Source of the DNA: Treponema sp.
Lineage (GTDB): Bacteria; Spirochaetota; Spirochaetia; Treponematales; Breznakiellaceae
Reading direction: 5' to 3'
NCBI GenBank assembly: GCA_009782555.1
Contig: WRIV01000011.1
Coordinates: 1 to 64,000, forward strand
Length of the DNA stretch: 64,000 bases
Below the pieces are notes generated by a model. The model was not told where the DNA came from, did not search any database, and saw nothing but the letters and a program-made list of their open reading frames with translations. The translations under genes were made by a program, and so were the position numbers. Below, one piece after another: positions 59,024 to 64,000 of the stretch (positions are counted from its first letter, which is position 1; each line of letters opens with the position of its first letter).

Positions 59024-60427
59024 ATGACCCGATTAGCTCAGCGTTTTGGTCCCCCCTCTTTTTACCGCGAAGCTCTGGCTATTGCTCTGCCGGTTATGAT
59101 GCAGTTTTTTATTATGAGTATGGTCTCTCTGATCGATAACTTTATGGTCGCCAGTCTTGGAGATATCAGCATGGCTGCGGTGAACATAACCAATCACTTT
59201 ACATTTGTCTACATTGTTATCATCAACACCGTCTGCCAGGCCGGAGGCATATACATTGCCCAGTTCAGGGGGACCGGTGACAGCGAAGGGATGAAACACG
59301 CCTATCGTTTTAAGGTTATTTTTGCTGCTGTTATGGCGGTGCTGTTCTTTGTTCTTTGCAGAGCCATTCCGCGCCTCCTGATTGCCATGATGACCACAAA
59401 AAACGCCGCCCAGGAAGAAATAACGATCATTGGTTCAGGTTACTTAACGCTCATAACATGGACCTTCCTGCCTTTGGCGCTTTCTTCGGCAATTGGAACC
59501 AGCTACCGGGAAATCGCCCGGCCCAAGGTACCGCTTTTGATTTCCGCTGCCTCAACTCTAATAAACACCGCCGGAAACTGGATATTGATTTTTGGCAATT
59601 TGGGCGCTCCCCGCCTGGAAGTTACCGGAGCGGCTTATGCGACAATTGCCGCAAGGGTATTCGAAGTTGCGGCATTTGTGTGGTACGCCGCCCGGACTAG
59701 GGCGCCTTTCTATGCGGGCTTTATCCGTCTCTTTCACATTCACCGGCGGCTTGTCCGCAAAATCCTTTGCAAGTCTGGAATGATTTTCGCATCCGAATTA
59801 TCCTGGATCAGTTCGGAAACCATTATGATCGCCATGTACAATCGCCGGGGCGGATCGGAAGTTGTGGCCGGCATGGCGGCGGGCTGGACCATTGCCAATA
59901 TTTTCTTTTTGATCTTCGGTGGAATCTGGACCGCCGCCGGGATACTAGTGGGCGGTGCCCTTGGCTCGGGTAAACTTGACGAAGCCCGCCGCCGGGCCGA
60001 ATGGCTCAAATCGGGATCGATGGCCGCAGGTCTTATCCTTGCCCTGCCCGGTGCGGCTCTGGCGGCGCTGTTCATTCCTCTGGCGTTTTCCAACTTGAGC
60101 GATGTTGCCAGGACCACCAGTTTTGGCCTTGTTCTGGTGATCCTCGCCTACCTCCCTCTCTGGGGACTGCTGAATGTTCAGTTTGCCATTTCCCGGGCCG
60201 GCGGCGATACCGCCATGGGAATGATCACGGACCTTACGGTTAACAGCTTCCTTTTTGTTCCCGGCGCATTCATCCTTTCCTTTGCAACAACCATACCCCC
60301 AGTTCCCATGTTTGCCGTATTAAAACTCACCGATTTTATAAAATGGTTTATCTGCCGTCATTTTCTCCGGAAGGAACGGTGGGTAAAAAATCTGACGGTT
60401 ACCCATGAAACGTCTTCCGATCCGTAA
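59024..60427 (+). CDS. MATE-family efflux transporter
   Basis: A 467-residue protein with twelve predicted membrane helices in two related halves; ALPVMMQFFIMSMVSLIDNF at the start is a typical MATE opening. Such proteins export drugs or metabolites in exchange for Na+ or H+. The substrate is unknown. It is transcribed alone, with no obvious Shine-Dalgarno sequence, and converges on the AsmA-like gene. Confidence 0.9.
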   Translation: MTRLAQRFGPPSFYREALAIALPVMMQFFIMSMVSLIDNFMVASLGDISMAAVNITNHFTFVYIVIINTVCQAGGIYIAQFRGTGDSEGMKHAYRFKVIFAAVMAVLFFVLCRAIPRLLIAMMTTKNAAQEEITIIGSGYLTLITWTFLPLALSSAIGTSYREIARPKVPLLISAASTLINTAGNWILIFGNLGAPRLEVTGAAYATIAARVFEVAAFVWYAARTRAPFYAGFIRLFHIHRRLVRKILCKSGMIFASELSWISSETIMIAMYNRRGGSEVVAGMAAGWTIANIFFLIFGGIWTAAGILVGGALGSGKLDEARRRAEWLKSGSMAAGLILALPGAALAALFIPLAFSNLSDVARTTSFGLVLVILAYLPLWGLLNVQFAISRAGGDTAMGMITDLTVNSFLFVPGAFILSFATTIPPVPMFAVLKLTDFIKWFICRHFLRKERWVKNLTVTHETSSDP

Positions 60428-60444
60428 TACCTGCATCATGGCAT

Positions 60445-63249
60445 TTAATTTCTTTTTAGTTCATCTGCTTTTTTTTGAGCGGCAGTCATGGCTGCTTGTG
60501 CCTGATTTTCGCCTTCCTGTTCCAGTTTTTTAGCATTTGACTCACCTTCACTTCGCAGTGAGTCAGCTGCGGCTTGAGCTAATCTTTTTTCAATGGCGCT
60601 TTTTTCTGCAGTATCACTTGCCAGTTTGTCCGCCGCTGCGTTTGCTTCCTTTCGTACCCTGTCGGCAGCCTGTTTTGCAGTACTGCGAATATTGTCCGCC
60701 TGTTTTTGAGCTTCGGCCATTATTGCATCAATCTGACGGTTAATCTCTTCATTAACCTGGGTTCTTACTTCTTCTACCTTCTGGGTTACCGTTTCTGTTA
60801 CCTGATCCCGCACTGCCCCAACAATGTTGCCGGCCATGTCGGCTACGCTCAAACGGATATCGGGATCTTTAACAGTCCCTCTAATCAACCCTGCTACTTT
60901 TATCTCTTTTAGGGTCGACCCTCCGGGTATGTTGCCTAAAATATTGGTTGCATTGGAGCCAACAGCCGATGTAGGTACAATTGCATCCATCCTGTAATTT
61001 AATGTCGTGTCAAGGCCAATATCCCCAATAAGTTCTACTTTAGCCGGCGGCATATTCATTACAATCGGGTCTTGTATCCACACCCGGCCATCTTTTATTT
61101 CGAATCCAATATTAATATTACCGGGAGCGGGGGAACGCCAGCTTTCATTTTTTAAAAGATCTGCCATCGTCCCAAAAAGTTTTGAATTATGTATTTCCAG
61201 GTTCTGTGTCTGCAGCCGTCCTTTTGAATTTACCTTATCCAATACAGGCGAAAGATGCTCGTCAAGCACGCTGTTCAGAACCAATGAAGCCGATACCTTG
61301 CCGGTATAATTCTGCGGTTCAGTTAATATTTTTTCGATCATGGAAAACGAAGAGATTGCAGAACTAATGTCGAATTGCCTTATGTTCATATCAAAATCAA
61401 CAAATGGAAGGGCAATGTTCTGGGTGTTATATTCACCGTTAAGCGTCATGCTTCCTTCCAGCAGGTTCATGCCAAGGTTTTGCATTATCAACCTGCCGTC
61501 CTTTACCAATATCGCCCCGGTTGTATTGGAAATATCCAGTTTGTCAAAAAGAATATTCCCGATATTTACGGTCATGGCAAAGTCAATATTTTTGGGAACT
61601 TCGATAACACTTAACGGGGCAGCATCTGCCTGGACAGTATCAGTTTCTTTCGGCTCGCCGCCCATAAATTCATTAAGGTCGATTGTATTCGATCTCAGCG
61701 CAAGCGTTCCCCTTATCGTATCGTTCTTAAAAATAAAGGGAATAAAATTTTCCAGTGAACCATTCATCGCAATATCCGAGCGGCCTATTATGGCATCGAA
61801 ATTGGTAAGGTCAACCTTTCGCGGAGTAAAATGAAGCTGTGTACTGGTAATTTTTACCCCTTGAGGAAAATCCGAACTTACAAAATTAAAACCGTTTATT
61901 TTAAGGTTCCCTTCTGCATAGAAATCTTCATATCGTTCATTTTCGATCATGGACATTCTTCCGGAAAGCGTAATATCGCAGTCCAATAAGCCATTTAACG
62001 TTATGTCATCCAACGGAACGATAGCAGCCACTGAATTAAAATCTATTTTTCCGGCAAATCGTGCAGAAACCTGCATATCACTTTCCGGTGTTTTTACATG
62101 AAGTTCCGCATAAAAAGGATTGCCTGCCATTTCAAAGTTGATCTTATCCACGTCCAGCGTAGTACGATCAAATACTTCGCCATCATAGTGAGCCTTTACA
62201 TCAATGTTGATATTGTTTACAGATTTGGGAAGCGCAGGGTAGCTGAACATGGCATTATCTACAACCAATTCTACATTGGCGCTCGGCATTGTCTTTTCGT
62301 TGTAAGGCCCCTTTATCTCCCCGTTCAGGGCGAGGCTCCCGGCTGTCCTGACATCCTCAAAATCGTTCATATAAATAGCCGGAACAAGCGACAGGAGGCT
62401 TTTAAAATCTGTCCTTTCTGTTGCAAATGTAATATCTACGTTAATGTCATCTTCCTGGAGCCCGACAGAGCCGTCAAATTTTAACACAATATCGTTCAAA
62501 TTAAATCTATTGTCCTTTATTAAAAAGAACATATTTTTTAGGTCGGCTGCAATTTCAGAAATAAAACCCACACCTGCCTTGTTCGCCAAACGGATCCCGC
62601 CCATCCAGAAATCTATCCCCTCAATTCCCAGTTCCATGTTAAGGTCTGCATTGTCCTGAGTCATATCTCCGCGCAGAATGTAATTAAGGGATTGTACTTC
62701 TGCAATCATATTATTAACTTCATCACGGAAGGTAATGTGCATATCGCGTATTTCAAATTTCTTTAACGCTACCTTAAACGCAGCCGGGGCAGCCTCTTTT
62801 TTTTCTGTTACTACTTCTTTTTTTTCTTCGCCGGGTTTTACAATATCCCAGTTTGCCCGCCCATCCTCCAGTATGTGGCCATTAAGGCGCGCCCGATCCA
62901 GCAGGATGGATTTTACTTCTATGTTCTTCATCCTGATCACGCTCATAATGTCCACTGTTACACTGAACCTGTCAAAAGCTACCAGCAGCTCGTCTTCAAA
63001 ATCGTCCACTCCGGTTACTTCCAAACCATCCAGCGCTACGTAGGCACTCGGAAAATTTCGAATAAACGACAGTTTTAAGTCCTTAAAATCGACCCTTGCC
63101 ATTAACATTTTGTTTAACTCTGTTTTGGCAAGTTCCATTATTTGATTCTTAAAGAGAAATGGGGTGATTAATAAAAGCATAACAATCACCAAAAGGACGC
63201 TGAAAGATATTAGTAATATTTTTCTCAACATTTTTACATTTTTAAACAT
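60445..63249 (-). CDS. Large AsmA-like protein with coiled-coil tail
   Basis: A 934-residue protein anchored by one N-terminal membrane helix (about 9-31). The following 750 residues are beta-rich with AsmA-family features (FKDLKLSFIRNFPSAYVALDGL near 55, DRARLNGHILEDGRANWDIV near 110, and the C-terminal AsmA region around 640-760, ending near LKEIKVAGLIRGTVKDPDI). AsmA-type proteins are thought to bridge inner and outer membranes and move lipids. The last 130 residues form an Ala/Lys/Glu/Gln-rich coiled coil, uncommon in the family. The ATG at 63249 follows ATGAGG. Confidence 0.82.
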   Translation of the reverse strand: MFKNVKMLRKILLISFSVLLVIVMLLLITPFLFKNQIMELAKTELNKMLMARVDFKDLKLSFIRNFPSAYVALDGLEVTGVDDFEDELLVAFDRFSVTVDIMSVIRMKNIEVKSILLDRARLNGHILEDGRANWDIVKPGEEKKEVVTEKKEAAPAAFKVALKKFEIRDMHITFRDEVNNMIAEVQSLNYILRGDMTQDNADLNMELGIEGIDFWMGGIRLANKAGVGFISEIAADLKNMFFLIKDNRFNLNDIVLKFDGSVGLQEDDINVDITFATERTDFKSLLSLVPAIYMNDFEDVRTAGSLALNGEIKGPYNEKTMPSANVELVVDNAMFSYPALPKSVNNINIDVKAHYDGEVFDRTTLDVDKINFEMAGNPFYAELHVKTPESDMQVSARFAGKIDFNSVAAIVPLDDITLNGLLDCDITLSGRMSMIENERYEDFYAEGNLKINGFNFVSSDFPQGVKITSTQLHFTPRKVDLTNFDAIIGRSDIAMNGSLENFIPFIFKNDTIRGTLALRSNTIDLNEFMGGEPKETDTVQADAAPLSVIEVPKNIDFAMTVNIGNILFDKLDISNTTGAILVKDGRLIMQNLGMNLLEGSMTLNGEYNTQNIALPFVDFDMNIRQFDISSAISSFSMIEKILTEPQNYTGKVSASLVLNSVLDEHLSPVLDKVNSKGRLQTQNLEIHNSKLFGTMADLLKNESWRSPAPGNINIGFEIKDGRVWIQDPIVMNMPPAKVELIGDIGLDTTLNYRMDAIVPTSAVGSNATNILGNIPGGSTLKEIKVAGLIRGTVKDPDIRLSVADMAGNIVGAVRDQVTETVTQKVEEVRTQVNEEINRQIDAIMAEAQKQADNIRSTAKQAADRVRKEANAAADKLASDTAEKSAIEKRLAQAAADSLRSEGESNAKKLEQEGENQAQAAMTAAQKKADELKRN

Positions 63250-63333
63250 AATTACCTCATTACTTTTGTTTTACATTTATTATATAATATTGTCAATAAA
63301 CAAATGTGCATATGCTTATAAACCGGAGAATGC

Positions 63334-64000
63334 ATGGATTTACAGCTGGACGAATTTGTTCACCAGGTAAATAAGAGAATGGAGGAGGTAGACGCTTCTT
63401 CCGGGCACATGGCGCTGGAACTACAGACAAGGCTGTCCGTATATATGACCGAACAAATAAAAAAATTGATGAAACAGGGCATACCGGTTATGACAATCCA
63501 GGATGCCCTGCGGACGGCAGTCAACGACAGAGTGGAACAGACGTACGCGCCGGATGCGGATGATAATGATGAAGAAACGGGTGAACGGCTGGAACCGCCC
63601 ATCGGCGGAATTACCTATTATTTACCGATGGAAGAAGCGGTGATTGCCGCCTTCGCCGCCGGTGATCTGGACGGCATGGCGCTAGTGGAACAAATCCGCG
63701 AGTCGCCGGATATTACACTGCTTGAGATGACAGACGGCTTGGATTTGGTGTTGAGTGATTTTGGTAAAAACCAGAAGCTATGTGACATAACCTATGCAGG
63801 TGAAATCGTCGCAGGGAGTGACGGCGAAGCATTTATACCTGAATACTTGAATGTTAAAGAGGCGGACGGATATCAATACATTATCTGCGATCCGGCAGTT
63901 TTCAAATCTGCCACAGAAGTTAAATCCATTGCAGCTTTATTAGAGCCATTAAATCAAGAAGCATTTTCCAAAAAAGCCAATATCAAAAAACTGATTAAAT
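63334..64000 (+). CDS. Hypothetical protein, cut by the right edge
   Basis: An open frame from the ATG at 63334 (GGAG five bases upstream) runs without a stop to the end of the window, at least 222 codons. The N-terminus is helical and charged (MDLQLDEFVHQVNKRMEEVD), followed by an acidic linker (DADDNDEETGE) and then LEPPIGGITYYLPMEEAVIAA. No family is recognised. The overlapping ATG at 63330 stops early. Confidence 0.7.
   Translation, partial: MDLQLDEFVHQVNKRMEEVDASSGHMALELQTRLSVYMTEQIKKLMKQGIPVMTIQDALRTAVNDRVEQTYAPDADDNDEETGERLEPPIGGITYYLPMEEAVIAAFAAGDLDGMALVEQIRESPDITLLEMTDGLDLVLSDFGKNQKLCDITYAGEIVAGSDGEAFIPEYLNVKEADGYQYIICDPAVFKSATEVKSIAALLEPLNQEAFSKKANIKKLIK

Overview
The window most likely comes from a spirochaete of the genus Treponema, and the hydrogen metabolism suggests an anaerobic gut lineage such as the termite-gut treponemes. 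This is inferred from the sequence alone. The supports are: Asn at the RpoB position equivalent to E. coli Ser531, which is the natural spirochaete state; several lipoprotein signal peptides with relaxed, spirochaete-like lipoboxes; a large set of chemoreceptors; an electron-bifurcating [FeFe] hydrogenase; and moderate GC with a few AT-rich patches. No CRISPR array, transposase, integrase or rRNA gene was seen.

Layout. 0.35-4.2 kb: a + strand operon of a secreted VWA protein, a TPR lipoprotein and a TraB-family membrane protein, joined by 4-base overlaps. 4.3-6.7 kb (-): a class III nucleotidyl cyclase-like protein followed by an AT-rich radical SAM gene. 6.8-12.7 kb (+): a thioredoxin-like gene, then a hydrogenase operon (hndA, a GHKL ATPase, hndB, hndC, hndD). 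Its upstream region has a near-ideal CRP-type operator and a good sigma70 promoter, and it ends in a strong terminator. 13.0-24.1 kb: four tandem membrane chemoreceptors (+) and one soluble zinc-binding chemoreceptor (-). This block carries clear traces of tandem duplication and sensor-domain replacement, including a duplicated 3' end of hndD after the first receptor. 24.3-30.9 kb: purA, small exported and cytosolic proteins, and a two-gene copper module (HMA-SafE-cupredoxin fusion and a CopA ATPase).

30.9-38.6 kb (-): a compact histidine operon in the order hisG-hisB-hisH-hisF-hisA/I/E-hisC-hisD, ending in a COG0731-type radical SAM gene. HisA, HisI and HisE are fused into one protein. 38.7-53.1 kb (-): tRNA-Thr, rpmG, tRNA-Trp, secE, nusG, rplK, rplA, rplJ, rplL, rpoB, a chemoreceptor gene lying between rpoB and rpoC, rpoC, and a lipoprotein with an HExxH motif whose start overlaps the rpoC stop. 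53.4-64 kb: mixed housekeeping and unknown genes (half-size EamA transporter, argC, a UDG-superfamily-like protein, a NadE synthetase domain, a broken EAL gene, a MATE exporter, a large AsmA-like protein) and a gene cut by the right edge.

The most unusual points are the chemoreceptor between rpoB and rpoC, the duplication history of the hydrogenase-linked receptors, the CRP-type operator next to a cyclase-like gene, the HisA-HisI-HisE fusion, and two families of dispersed palindromes placed in gene junctions, several of them inside essential operons.
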